From positions 4,662,501-4,726,500 of the forward strand of contig NC_063986.1 of assembly GCF_932276165.1 (NCBI RefSeq): a stretch of 64,000 bases of DNA, written 5' to 3'. The notes beneath the pieces are model-generated. The model made no database searches, was not told the DNA's origin, and saw nothing but the letters and a program-made list of their open reading frames with translations. Positions 11,339 through 22,433 of this stretch are shown here, one piece after another; position 1 is the first letter of the stretch; the number at the start of each line of letters is the position of its first letter. The position numbers and the translations under genes were made by a program. The DNA is from Plutella xylostella (lineage: Eukaryota; Arthropoda; Insecta; Lepidoptera; Plutellidae).

Positions 11339-12960
11339 TCCATTACTACAGTATATCCTGGTGTTAACTTTTTTATTATGAGGCATGGGAGAACGAAGAC
11401 ATAGGTGCTGAAATATCAAGTCTTTGTACTGTATTAGATGTTTCCCTAGAACTAAGTATCATTTTTAATAGTAGTTTAGATTTTTTAAAATTATTTTTCC
11501 TTTTTTTTATGAAAACATTAAAAATGCCCAAAATAAAATTATCTTCTAGATTAATAACGCCCTAATAATGTCCTTAACGTTAAAGTCAAACACATATATT
11601 ATTAACCTCAGATATCTAATAGTCGGTTTAATATTTAGATTATTTCACATTATTTATGGACGAATTATAACCTAAAAACTTTAATAGTGTACCTACATAC
11701 ATACCTAGAAAATATTTCGTGGAGTAATTATTGGATATTGCGTACGTAGGTGGTTTACACACTCAGGTACGCAAGTATTTCTTAGAATATTTGATTTATT
11801 ATATGATATCACTTTATGTTAGCAGCCCTGAGGGTATTATTATTTGAGCATATCCAAATACGATAACTGTAATGGAAATTACCGATGGTAAACTAATCAA
11901 AACAAACTTTGGTAGGCAGGTAAGTACTTAATTGTAGCGGTATAATAATTATGTTCATGAATTTTGCTGATAGAAATACGGGTGTATTCATAATTTGAGC
12001 TTACCATCATATTTCACAATTAACTGTTAGAGATGAGGCTACCTAGTTAAGTAGATAATTAAATAGGTAGGTACATAATAATATTGTGTATAAGCTAGTT
12101 ATATTGATACTGTTTTAAATAAAGCTGCAAAAGTACTCAAGTTATGTAAATAACTTACGTAGCAGAAACTTTTGTTAATTTTACATATGTTAAATATTTT
12201 TTATGTTTTATTTATGAACAAAGCTTTAGATGGATTCTAACTCGTTTATATGTTAATATTCTCACATATAATTTTAAATACCTACCTCTTATTGTTAAGT
12301 AAAAAGCGGAGTGTCTATAGGATAATAAATAGGTATAAGATGAATTGAACGACATAATATCAATCACAACTTCATTAGTACGAGAACCTTTTAACTTAAT
12401 AATGAAGTAAGCATTTCCGAACTTTGACTTTCTAGAAGCCCCAGAATTGAGTAGTGAACATAAGGCAACGTTGCTAGTTTGAGCTTTGAATCTAGATATC
12501 TTCTGAATGCAACCATCATCCAACTGGTATGCAATCTTCTTAAGTAGTTTCTATGTATCTACTGCAATCAAAGTGAAATCAAAACCTCTGAGACATGCCT
12601 TCACCAATCCACGAGTTGAAATGTGTACCCAAAGGCACTGTAGTAATTTAGAATGTAAATCCTGCTATATAAAACGCATTATGAGAAGGAAACATATTCA
12701 GCTCACGCACTGTCAACCTCGCGGGACGAGCATTGTGAAACAATACAGCCTCCATCGCTGTGGAGTTCGTGGAATATTAGGTGGGTAAACTGAAATACTA
12801 TTCGTGTGTTGTTGCAGTGAACTGCTATCAGTTTCATCAATCTAATAATTATTAATAAAGGCGTAAATTTGTAACTGTATGTTTGTTACTATTTTCGAAA
12901 AAAAAAACTACATAAAAATATCTTTATCTGAAAAAGCACATTTATAATTGTCACAATTCA
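11339..12960. other. No gene recognised
   Basis: AT-rich DNA. A segment at 12700-12779 sits between an acceptor-like ATATTCAG and a donor-like G|GTGGGT and is open in two frames. It is too short to support as an exon. Confidence 0.3.
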
Positions 12961-13030
12961 CAACCCATCACGTCCGGTACTGGGGCACGGGTCTCCTTAA
13001 AGAGTTTTAGGCCTAGTCCACCTCACCCAT
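12961..13030 (-). mobile_element. SINE/LINE 3' tail fragment
   Basis: On the minus strand it reads GGTGAGGTGGACTAGGCCTAAAA..., then GGAGACCCGTGCCCCAGTACCGG, matching the 3' half of the repeat at 31911-32125. Confidence 0.45.
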
Positions 13031-13951
13031 CCAGTACATTAATAATGATTAATGCAGTTTACAAAATATCAGAATTATCGATAGGGTACTATTTATCCCA
13101 ATTCATTAAATTAATACATTTTATTCAGTTCTACGAATTGATATTCGATATTGTTTTGTTAGCTGCGAAATGGAAGATCAAAATTATTTATTTTGGTAAT
13201 ATAACCATGAAAGTTGAATTCCCAGAAATAGGTAGGTACCTAATATCAGCACAGCAGTTATAAAAGCTATGTGAGGAGCTTTTTAAATATAGAAATAATA
13301 TTTCACAGATATTATTTCATATTCAAGAAATAATATACATAGGTAGTATGTATAATTTATTTATTAAATACTTTATTGCACAAATATGAGATATAAGTGT
13401 ACAAAAGGTGAACTTAATGCTAAAAGGATTTTCTACCAGCCTAATTTAGTATGTTACATATCGAGGGTGGAAGAAAAACTCAACATTCCCTTTCAACGTT
13501 GCTGACATCGGTAATTTTTTCAACGTTTAGCAATCTAACTAACATACAAATAACTTACTCGTCGATTAACAGATTTTTACATCCTGTATACAATAGCAGA
13601 ATGTAGGTTACGCAGATTAATATAATATCCACCTCCGATTCTCATATCCGGTATCTCTCGGTTGTTATATCATCCCGAATATAATTAATACAAGGAACGT
13701 GTTCACCTTAGTAACACCACAATATCATCTCGAAATAGGTATGATAATAAATAAAATCATGTCACTTTGTATATTTATATATTAGATATTTTTGTCAGTA
13801 ATAAATTTTTCTCGAGGTATTTTTTTTAAACATGGTAAAAAATATACCAACTTTTATTTATTACGCACACCTTTTGCATCATGATGGTACCTAGAATGAA
13901 TGAGCCACAAAATTAAAGAAAAGTTCAACAACGATTTCTTCAAACGCACAA
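13031..13951. other. No gene recognised
   Basis: AT-rich with several short inverted repeats of A and T around 13290-13340. No shared repeat or domain is seen. Confidence 0.4.
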
Positions 13952-14094
13952 GGGGGGTCACTCTTTATGGCAAAAAACTAAGTTTCGGAGCGCTGCCGCT
14001 GATGCGCGAGCCACGACTCTATCTGGCTGTATTAAACGTGCAGATTGCACGACAGCTCTCGTTCGTTCCTTTTTAGTCAGTAAAGAGTAACCCC
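13952..14094 (-). mobile_element. MITE, GGGTCACTCTATA family, copy 1
   Basis: Terminal repeats GGGGGGTCACTCTTTA and, reversed, GGGGTTACTCTTTACTGAC bound a 143-bp element. The interior holds ACGAACGAGAGCTGTCGTGC and GAGTCGTGG blocks (minus strand) that recur in the copy at 33304-33440. No coding capacity. Confidence 0.6.
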
Positions 14095-15068
14095 GCAGGT
14101 TGGTCCCGGTGGTACTGCCGCGAATAAATCTTCCCAATCTATTATGCGGGGGCTATTCCCCGCTTCCTCTGATCAAGTTGGCCCTTAAACCTGAACGCAA
14201 GCAATCCTGCCCGGACTTCTCGCGAAAAGAACTTTGTTTACGACCCATAAACGTGCCAAATAACTTTTGCGTGCTGCAATAACCGTTTTTTTTCGTGCAC
14301 AAAACTAAAATAGAGTTTACGAGACATAAAGTACGCGTTAGTACGAATAAACTACGTGAATATGAAATTCAGTGGAGACATTGAAGTGTTTGTTTTGGTG
14401 TTTCATTATTGATTTGTATAAGGTATATTTTTCTTTTGATTCATTCCATGTGATATTATGGAACAAACAAAAACCTATTTGTATTTTATTTGTTACTATA
14501 CAAAGTTACCTACAAAGCGTAAAAATGGAAACTGGAAAATTATAACCTCTGTAATAGACTGTAATAGTTTATCCAAACCAAAAATCCTTGATTTATCCTA
14601 ACTCTCCGTCAGCTTGGCGTACACATGACAAAATTTACCTCAAAGCTTCAATCAACTTAATTAATAACGTACTTTGAACCATTTACCTAGTTTAATTTAT
14701 TTAGTTCAACATCGAAAAGTCTATGGCCACGTTAATTAATGGAACAACAACATACCAATGTTTTTCAACAAAAATATTTCGCGGACGCGGCGCAAAAATG
14801 CAAAGCCTTCACCCAACTCCGGAATGAAATAAAATAAATACGCCTGAAGAGAATATTGCGCCAACGAACTGGCATATTCAAAAGGTAGTTTACAAAATAC
14901 CTATCCATAGGTCTGTTTTGCAGACTCTACCTGCCTATGCGGTGTAATTGCTAGGCCTTTGGGTAGTTGCTAGGTATCTCCACTATTTGATACTTGGTTA
15001 AAAGTTTAATAACTGTTTTATCGTGGATATGGATTGAAAAGTTCCTACAGTAATATTTGATTACCTAC
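14095..15068. other. No gene recognised; moderately GC-rich 14097-14240
   Basis: A 60-codon plus frame (14100-14282) crosses the GC-richer part but has no motif. The remainder is AT-rich. Confidence 0.35.
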
Positions 15069-15076
15069 AGTAGTAC
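15069..15076. repeat. Target-site duplication AGTAGTAC (left copy)
   Basis: AGTAGTAC is repeated at 16559-16566, immediately after the (GAA)n tail of the RTE-like LINE. Confidence 0.55.
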
Positions 15077-16558
15077 GATACGATAACATACCCGCCGAAC
15101 TTTTGAAAACGGACCCAACTGCAGCTGCGCACTTCCTCCAACCACTACTAAATGATGTGTGGCAGCAAGAACACCTACCAGCTGATTGGAAAGAAGGCCT
15201 CCTCATAAAATTACCGAAAAAAGGTAAGGTAAGGTAAAAGATTGCAACAATTGGAGAGGGATCACACTCCTCAGTACAGTAAGCAAGGTGCTTTCTAAAA
15301 TAATACTGTACCGTATCCAGGCTGCAATCGAAGACACAATCCGCGGAGAACAGGCTGGATTTCTTAGGGGAACATCATGTGTGGACCAAATAACTTCCCT
15401 CAGAATTATTGTTGAGGAATCTGTCGAGTGGAGAAAGCCCTTATTCATGACTTTTGTCGACTTTGAAAAGGCATTCGATAGCATCAATAGAAAATTTATT
15501 TGGGACGCACTTATGCACAAAGGAGTACCCGAAAAAATCGTTAACATCATAAAGGAGGCTTATGACGGGTTCAATTGCAGAGTCGTTCATAATGGCAAGC
15601 TCACAGAGCCATTCAATGTGACAACCGGAGTCAGACAGGGATGCTTGCTGTCCCCGCTTATCTTTATAGTGGTCATGGATGCAATCATGCTGAAAATCAC
15701 CCACGAGAAAAATAGAGGTATACCATGGACAGCGTCATCATCACTGGAAGACCTAGACTTCGCGGACGACATCTGCCTACTGAGTAACACCCATGATGAT
15801 ATGCAGCGCAAAATTACAGCCTTGGATAAAACTGCAAACATGGCTGGCCACAAGATCAGTAGAAAAAAGACAGAAGAAATGCGCGTGTGCAGCGATAACA
15901 ACCCACCGCTCCTATTGGAAAACCACCGCATCACCCAGGCTACCGATTTCTGCTATCTTGGAAGCATCATCACCCCTCAGGGAGGAACAGAACGGGATGT
16001 CGAAAGTCGCATCAACAAGGCAAGGGGAGCATTCTCGCAGCTAAAAAGCCTATGGACGTCGTCCAACATATCTCGCACCAAGAAAATCCGCATCTTCAAC
16101 ACAAATGTGAAGACTGTGCTCCTATACGGATGCGAGACGTGGAAGGTCACTAAGGGCATATCACGCAAACTCCAGGTCTTCGTCAACAACTGTCTACGAA
16201 CCATCATACGTAGACACTGGCCGGACACCATCACCAATGTCGAGCTATGGAAGGTTACAAACCAAAAGCCTATAAACATATACATCCAAGAGGGAAATGG
16301 CGATGGCTGGGCCACACACTGCGAAGACCTGATGACCATATCCCGAAAGTGGCCCTACAATGGAAACCCCAGGGCGGTTCAAGACGACCCGGTCGACCAG
16401 CTCATACTTGGAAGCGGTCCATATACAGCGAGGCCCAAGAGAAAGGGAAGTCGTGGCCAGAGCTCAACTTGCTGGCCCACGACAGAGAAGGATGGAAGCG
16501 CCTGGTGTCAGCCCCAGACTCCTCGGAGGAGTAACGGGATTGAAGAAGAAGAAGAAGA
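15077..16558 (+). pseudogene. RTE-like LINE, 5'-truncated reverse transcriptase
   Basis: Only the reverse transcriptase half of the ORF survives. Translation begins in a DNIPAELLK segment (about 15082), a typical RTE/BovB pre-RT motif. An RNA-dependent DNA polymerase domain follows in the longest frame (15288 onward), with FVDFEKAFDSINR, GVRQGCLLSPLIF and an intact catalytic FADD (about 15769-15780). The C-terminal TWKRSIYSEA region follows in another frame. Two breaks are visible: one near 15225-15240, where a GGTAA unit is triplicated, and one near 16290. The tail is (GAA)n, and the copy is bounded by the AGTAGTAC duplication. Endonuclease and ORF1 are missing, so it is a dead-on-arrival insertion. 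The RTE clade is inferred from motifs. Confidence 0.8.
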
Positions 16559-16566
16559 AGTAGTAC

Positions 16567-17995
16567 CCACGTGCTTGTATTGAATACTTAAGTATTGAGG
16601 AAAATTACGAATTGCGGGAAAATTAAAACCGCGAAAATTGTAGTGATTTTTATCCTCCAAAGCAAAATTTGAGGCAGTATCAGATTTAAATTTTTCAGCG
16701 AACGAACAATTTGAATCGAGGGGCTAAGCCTGTGTACCGATATTGCACGGTTATCTATATCCGGTTTGAATGGATCAAGCTCCTATTTCAATTTTCTGAG
16801 TGGAAATACTCGCTAAGTGATTTGCTGCAATACTCGGCTTATGATTAAATTACGAACGTTGAAACTGGTGTGTAAATCCTGTCAGTTATTCTATTACATA
16901 GGAATACCTACAGATAAATTGATTTAATTAATTAATAATTTGTAGTCTTTTTTATAAAGTTTTTATGGCTAGGTAGTGCATCAAAGGCGCATCCGTTTAA
17001 GAAATTGAACGTAAAAAAGTGGAGATACTTTTTGTTTTATGTATGTATAAGTAATAGGGCTACTATTGCGTCATTTTCAATGATTTCATACGCTAGAAAA
17101 ATAAAAGTCAATGCTTAAATTCTTATAAGTTTCATTAAACTTCAGCTACAGTATTATCCAATCAAGAAATTGCTCACTATAAATATTTTATTCACGGAGC
17201 ACGGAAAGGACTAAAATGTTCAAAAAGCTTTGAATATAATTTAAAATTACTCGGTGAAGCGGCGCCATTGGTGGGAGGTCTTTAATCAGGCACCTCCCGG
17301 GTGGGTTTGCATAATTCATATAATATCAAAACCAATCATTCACTGCATATGATAATGTGGATTGGTGGAGTTTTTGTTGAATAGATTAGCATTTTTGATC
17401 AGAATTTTTGTTTGTAACGTCGGATTATAGGTTTGGCGCGTGTTTATTTGGATATTGAATTGCAGATTTCGTAATCGGCAAACGGGTACTAAATATACCT
17501 GTTACAGACAATTAATAAGACTAGATGATACCTTCTCGGTTAATATTAATAAATAGCGACTTAGTCATAATTTATATCTAAAAAAATAGGCTCATTCTTC
17601 ACCTAGTCGTATCTAATTATTAACTCTATATTTTATCTTTGACAGGAAAAATCACCTTACATTTTCATAACCCCAAATCATTCCAAAGCACAATTATTCA
17701 AGAGAAGCAGAATTAGCGGACAACCCGCTTTTGCTGTGTAAATTTCCACGCTCAGTTTTGCATATTAAGATTCAATTTACGTTGCACTATGCTCGTTTCC
17801 CTCGTACAACAGTTATGAGCATTATTTGGACAACATATTAGTGCGCGTGGGATTATGGTAACAATTTGTGTACAACTAATAGTAGTATTTACGATGGCTG
17901 TTGTTCTAAATTTTCATTGTCGACACTGCGTGATAGCGTTGAGGATTGGTTATTGTGTCCTGACAGTTTAATTTAAAGTATTTATGACGTACTTA
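16567..17995. other. No gene recognised
   Basis: AT-rich. A short GC patch near 17256-17310 contains CCATTGGTGG but no supported element. Confidence 0.4.
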
Positions 17996-18203
17996 TAGCT
18001 GCTCCTGCGAGCGTCGCTTCGCCTTAAAAAGTTTTCCCGTGGGAATTCCGGGATAAAAAGTAGCCTATGCGCTTACTCAGGGTCTAGACCATATGTATAC
18101 CAAATATCATTCAAATCCGTTCAGTAGTTTAGGCGTGAAAGAGTAACAGACAGACTGACATACAAACACAGTTATACTTTCGCATTTATAATATTAGTTA
18201 GGA
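17996..18203 (-). mobile_element. Non-autonomous Helitron, copy 4
   Basis: All internal blocks of the family are present. The terminal CTAG is mutated to ATAG at the left edge, and the right edge is GGA before T. It lies 360 bp from an oppositely oriented copy at 18565-18791. Confidence 0.7.
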
Positions 18204-18564
18204 TACTATAGTATACTGTAGGAAGTAGTAATTAGTGAAGAAGTACTAGTTAGTAAGTAGCGCATAGCAAGACAAATGAATCAAATGCTGAAAAACAGTA
18301 ATACATCAATAAATGAATGTGTTACTATGAATTACTTATTCAATAACTAAAATTTATTATATTATATACATATAAATGCACTAAAATTTTGTAATTTTAA
18401 CTGCTAAAGGTAGGTAAGTTCATATTAAAATATTCATGAAGCTATAACCGCAATAATTTCCCGTTTAGGATTAATTTTATTTAGCCTCGTATAAAATGGA
18501 GTTACTGCAATCATTTCTATAGAATACTAGCGACCCGACTTGGTTTCACACTTAATCCTACTAA

Positions 18565-18597
18565 TCCTAACTAATATTATAAATGCGAAAGTAACTG

Positions 18598-18640
<43 letters not shown>

Positions 18641-18791
18641 TACTCTTTCACGCCAAAACTACTGAACGGATTTGAATGAAATTTGGTATACATACGGTCT
18701 AGACCCTGGGAAAGAACATAGGCTACTTTTTATCCCGGAAATCCCACGGGAAAACTTTTTAAGGCGAAGCGAAGCGCGCGGGAACAGCTAG
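18565..18791 (+). mobile_element. Non-autonomous Helitron, copy 5, with (TCTG)n expansion
   Basis: A|TCCTAACTAATATTATAAATG opens the element and GCGCGGGAACAGCTAG|T closes it. The internal (CTGT)n microsatellite (18599-18640) is expanded to about ten units, the longest among the copies here. Confidence 0.8.
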
Positions 18792-18923
18792 TATATTATA
18801 AGCGTGAAAGTTTGTAAGTATGGATTTTATTTGTGTAGCTCTTTCACAAGGAAAAAGAATGTAATTTTTTAACAGTTTAAGTTTTATGCACACCATAAAA
18901 AACGCTCACTATTTTGGCAGTAA

Positions 18924-19120
18924 GGCCCGGGTCTCCTATTTACTCCGTAGGTCGCGTCAAGTGTCACCGCCGTAGGCCGCGTCACGATTCTCACTACGTC
19001 TACGCGCCAACGTCGGCGTGTGAGAGAGACCGCATCAGTACATTTCTATAGTGAGCATCGTGACGCGGCCTACGGCGTGACGCTGGACGCGACCTACGGC
19101 GTAAATAGGAGACCCGGGCC
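18924..19120. mobile_element. Hairpin MITE, TAA target site (PIF/Harbinger-like), GC-rich
   Basis: TAA (18921-18923 and 19121-19123) flanks a 197-bp element starting GGCCCGGGTCTCC and ending in its exact complement. The arms are about 75 bp and nearly identical. Each arm contains two diverged tandem units of the form CCGTAGG(T/C)CGCGTC. The loop is about 45 bp. Open frames crossing it are shadows of the palindrome. Confidence 0.75.
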
Positions 19121-19235
19121 TAAGGTATTCAATAAGAGACTGACAGCATTAGACTTATTCTTGGATGATGTAGGTATTTCCTTAAATGAACCTAAAAGTA
19201 ACGTAATTTTTTTTGTTACAGGTAATACCACTAAC

Positions 19236-19340
19236 AACGAGACAAGGCACAGGCAAACGGAGCGTGGGACACCCTACGGCCAGCTTGACCACGACCTCAG
19301 AGAGGTCGGTAACTGGTAGTGACTGGATGAAGAACTCTGT
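19236..19340 (+). mobile_element. RTE LINE C-terminal fragment
   Basis: The translation GTGKRSVGHPTASLTTTSER matches the GKRSVGRPPARSTDDLRR segment of the RTE fragment at 21958-22247. It is diverged and truncated on both sides. Confidence 0.5.
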
Positions 19341-19406
19341 ACTAAACGTGCCAATTCCACGACTGCTCTTGTTCGTTAGTTTTTCGTCAGCATAGAGTAG
19401 GTAACC
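19341..19406 (-). mobile_element. MITE, GGGTCACTCTATA family, partial copy
   Basis: ACTAAACGTGCCAATTCCAC, then GTTCGTTAG, then CATAGAGTAGGTAACC parallels the right half of the copy at 13952-14094. Confidence 0.45.
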
Positions 19407-20176
19407 ATCATGAGTTCTGACGTTCACTAGTTTATGGTCTGATGACAGACAGGTGTATAGGTTTTATCAAGGGTAGGCCTTAGGCAAAGGTCTGATGTCA
19501 CGCAAGCAAGTGAGCGACTGTTTTTAACACACCTGTATATAGATATTTCTGTTTTCTATCCGTATGACTTGTCATTAAGTTGATTCTAATTACTTATAAC
19601 CATTTAACATCGTAATCGTAGCTTACTACAAGTGCGAGTAGTTAGGAACTCTTTGAATAAATTATCTGGATACTGGCTGGAAACAGTTTCGAAACATTTG
19701 AAAATGGAACAGCCGACAAAATTGAATTTTCTTTTTGGTGGAACCCCTCGACCAGCCGTTAAATCAGGACAATCGTGCGAACGTTTAAAATGTAAAACGT
19801 GCCTCGCGAGCGCATTCCAAATTCAAGATTTGCTAGTGGAACGATAACGCGTTAAGTAAATTTGTGAACGCGCCCGCTTTTGCTAAGCTGCCATATTCTC
19901 GTGTGCTATGACTTTAATTTCTAACCTATCAGCTGAATAAGTTGAAGGAAAGAAAGAGGCAAAGAAAAAATATATGCTGACCAAATAGAAAAAAGGGCTT
20001 AGACTACTAAAGTAAATAAATAAAATTTAAGCTCATGATCTATAAGTAATTATGACATACCGGTGGGTGTAAGACCTACATAGACAAGGGAATGTCTACA
20101 AATCATATATATTTTTTCAGAAACACTTTCTTAAACTTGATAAAACTAAAAGTTCATGCAAAAGAGAATGAACTAG
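19407..20176. other. No gene recognised
   Basis: A 71-codon plus frame (19632-19847) has no recognised motif. Otherwise AT-rich. Confidence 0.35.
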
Positions 20177-20360
20177 ACAGCTGCTCGTCGTCTCATCGTT
20201 GACTTTGCCGACGGAATAGCCCTGCTGCTCCGAATTCTGGACGCATCCGCAGCGCTAGATGCCCTAATGGGCGGAAGGGGAAGAAAAACACTGGCCGCCA
20301 TATTGATTTACTTTGTCAAGGACTTGAAAATTTTGAATTCCGAACAAGTTTCGGTTGAAG
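20177..20360 (+). CDS. GC-rich open segment, candidate exon of unknown gene
   Basis: Not recognised. Directly after an in-frame TAG, the plus strand is open for 81 codons (stop 20420-20422), with a strong donor-like GAAG|GTAAAG at 20357-20366. The peptide is Leu/Ala-rich, with LIVDFADGIALLLRILDASA and a KTLAAILIYFVKDLKIL stretch. On the minus strand an ATG in good context (20301, CAATATGGCG) opens a 42-codon Arg/Ser-rich frame ending at 20173. GC content is well above the flanks. It could be a host exon on either strand or a fragment of an old mobile element. The strand is not settled. Confidence 0.25.
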
Positions 20361-20503
20361 GTAAAGTTTTGTTTTGTTTATTATTGCTTGCAGTTCGACC
20401 TGAAATGAGCGGTCTTTTGTAACAGAAGTAGGTACTTAACCTGAAGGTCTTAAATTATGAATCAGTTTGATTGAAAGGTGAATTTTGCATTTATAGTACT
20501 TAG
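20361..20503. other. No feature recognised
   Basis: AT-rich spacer leading into the A-rich tail of the SINE. Confidence 0.35.
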
Positions 20504-20773
20504 GTAAATAAATAAATAATTAAATATGTGGGGACATCTCACACACGGCCATCCGACCCCAAGCTAGGCAGAACCTGTGTTATGGGTGTCGGACAGCTGA
20601 TATATCTACACAAATACATAGATAGATAGATACTAAATATAAATATCAACACCCAAGACCCGAGTACAAATATCTGACTTTAAACAAATATCTGCCCCAG
20701 CCGGGAATCGAACCCGGGACCTTCGGCTCAGTAGTCAGGGTCACTAACCACTACGCCATTCGGTCGTCACCGA
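20504..20773 (-). mobile_element. tRNA-derived SINE
   Basis: Read on the minus strand, the head resembles a tRNA. The RNA polymerase III A box TGGCGTAGTGG lies at 20748-20758 and the B box GGTTCGATTCC at 20704-20714. A tRNA-unrelated body follows, with a CTCGGGTCTTGGGTGTTG block, a (TATC)n stretch and CATAACACAGGTTCTGCC. The 3' end is A-rich (AATAAATAAA). It has no ORF; a LINE-encoded reverse transcriptase would mobilise it. It is not a functional tRNA gene because it runs on into the SINE body. Confidence 0.8.
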
Positions 20774-21119
20774 GGTAGGTCAATTTTGCCGTTTTCCTCG
20801 CGAATTTATTTTCTGTAAGCTATATTCATTTGAGACATAAATACCGCGTGCTGCGTAAATCCCCTAAGGGTTATCAAAGTGGACTATAGATATTATTTTG
20901 TGCTATTTTTAATAAATTGACTTCCTCGTGGCTGATTAACAAGTACTTGTTACAAGGCTTGATCATACCTGAAAATCCCAAAGGCGTATGCTCCTGTCAC
21001 CAAAGTACGCTCTCCAAAGAACACAATGCATCCAGGGTATTTATCACGATTCACAATGCACAATTTACATTAATTGTCCAATATTGTCCAGTAAAACAGA
21101 AAATTAATGCGGAAGAGTA
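20774..21119. other. No gene recognised
   Basis: AT-rich DNA with a 67-codon plus frame (20917-21120) lacking motifs. Confidence 0.35.
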
Positions 21120-21270
21120 ATTTTTCACGCATAACGCGCCTGCGTCCATGGAACAAGTGACGTCGTATTTGTGCGTTTTCGGCGGCGCTGATTGGCCGAG
21201 GAGAGGTCCGCGTTTTTCAAATGGGCCAATGGCGAGCAGGTTCACATATTCCCGTGTCCAATACAGAATG
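21120..21270. promoter_or_regulatory. Promoter-like GC-rich segment with CRE and CCAAT motifs
   Basis: Within 110 bp there is TGACGTCG (CRE-like, about 21158), GATTGGCC (inverted CCAAT, about 21190) and GGGCCAATGGCG (direct CCAAT, about 21222), in a CpG-richer patch. No TATA box or downstream gene is evident, so this is motif clustering only. Confidence 0.2.
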
Positions 21271-21957
21271 CTCAAGCCAAATCAATGTTGCCATTTAGCA
21301 ACCACAGGAAGTAAAATGTTACAGTATAGAAATGTATTATAAATTAATTAAACTAAACTTCGAATTAAATATTAAGACTTCATTGGTACCATAGTCCGAC
21401 TCTGTGACGCTCAAGGTGTAAGGTTTAGGAATTATAAAGGTGTTGGCTCGACTCAGTGCACAAACCTCGTTTTCAGTTGGAATATCAATTCAGAAAGTGA
21501 AAACCTTTATTACGAGTATTTGTGTAAACATTATAGTAACATTATTATTACAATGTTTATTAAACTGACAATTTTGGAAAAAAATAAATAAATAATATTT
21601 GTATTCAGAGATGATTGAGTTTCGGATAAGGCATTATAATGTTTAAATGGACTCCAAATACCTTCTATCGCCCATTTAAAGGCTTAGCAATCATCCTCTT
21701 TATTATTTTCCTTAAATTGACATGCAATTTGAGCCTAAAATGAAAATAAAACGTATAAAGTTGTAGCACTTTGGCCGCGAGAGGCGGCGAGTGGCACAAA
21801 ATATCTTAAATTAATTTAAAGAGGGCACCCTGGGTGGCTTTCATCTTTATTGTTACGGTTAATGCATTTTGTGATGGCTGCCTTTTATTTTCCTCATATT
21901 AATTTTCAAGGCGGCAACACTGTTAGGTAGTAATTTAAAGGTATTGTACAGAAGGTT
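21271..21957. other. No gene recognised
   Basis: AT-rich DNA without shared repeats. Confidence 0.4.
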
Positions 21958-22250
21958 TCGGGACATAGCTGTCAAAATATGCAAGCTGAAGTGGCAGTGG
22001 GCTGGTCATATCTGCCGAAGAACCGATAACCGTTGGGGTAGACGAGTTCTCGAGTGGAGACCACGAAGTCCACGAACAGGCAAACGCAGCGTGGGACGCC
22101 CTCCTGCCCGCTCGACTGACGACCTTAGGCGGGTGGCGGGTAGTGGTTGGATGAGGAAGGCCGAGGACCGAGTGTTGTGGCGCTCCTTGGGAGAGGCCTA
22201 TGTCCAGCAGTGGATGATTATTGGGTGATGATGATGATGATGATGACGGA
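21958..22250 (+). mobile_element. RTE LINE 3' fragment with (GAT)n tail
   Basis: The translation from about 21962 contains KLKWQWAGHICRRTDNRWG, RRVLEWRPRSPRTGKRSVG and LGEAYVQQW, the conserved C-terminus of RTE-type LINE polyproteins. A (GAT)n tail (22228-22248) follows. A 9-bp direct duplication (CCACGA-AGT-CCACGA) distinguishes it from the almost identical minus-strand copy at 28387-28680. It is too short to encode RT activity. Confidence 0.75.
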
Positions 22251-22293
22251 AGGTTTGTTTTACATACACTAGTTACAGTTGTCGGGTACGGCC

Positions 22294-22433
22294 AGGGGGG
22301 TCACTTTCTAAATCGAAGAACACTCGAACGAACGAGTATTGTCACTCAATCGGCACGCTTAATGAAACGAGATAGAGTCGTGGTCGTGACTCGTGGTTAG
22401 CGCTGTATTTCAACTTTTTGCATCACCCTGTTT
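22294..22433 (+). mobile_element. MITE, GGGTCACTCTATA family, diverged copy
   Basis: Starts GGGGGGTCACTTTCTAAATCG and shares CGAACGAACGAG, CAATCGGCACGCTTAATG and GAGATAGAGTCGTGG with the copies at 13952 and 33304. The right end is altered (GCATCACCCTG). Confidence 0.55.

Noticed and set aside
12507..12788. 93-codon plus frame with several cysteines and a G\|GTGGGT edge
   Set aside because: Stop-free in more than one frame and with a weak acceptor. No consistent reading frame can be preferred.
19020..19319. 99-codon plus frame rich in DATYGV motifs
   Set aside because: It reads through the arm of a hairpin MITE and an RTE tail, so the apparent peptide repeats reflect the transposon structure.
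20690..20765. Possible tRNA gene on the minus strand
   Set aside because: A and B boxes are present, but the sequence continues into a long SINE body with an A-rich tail, so it is a tRNA-derived retroposon.
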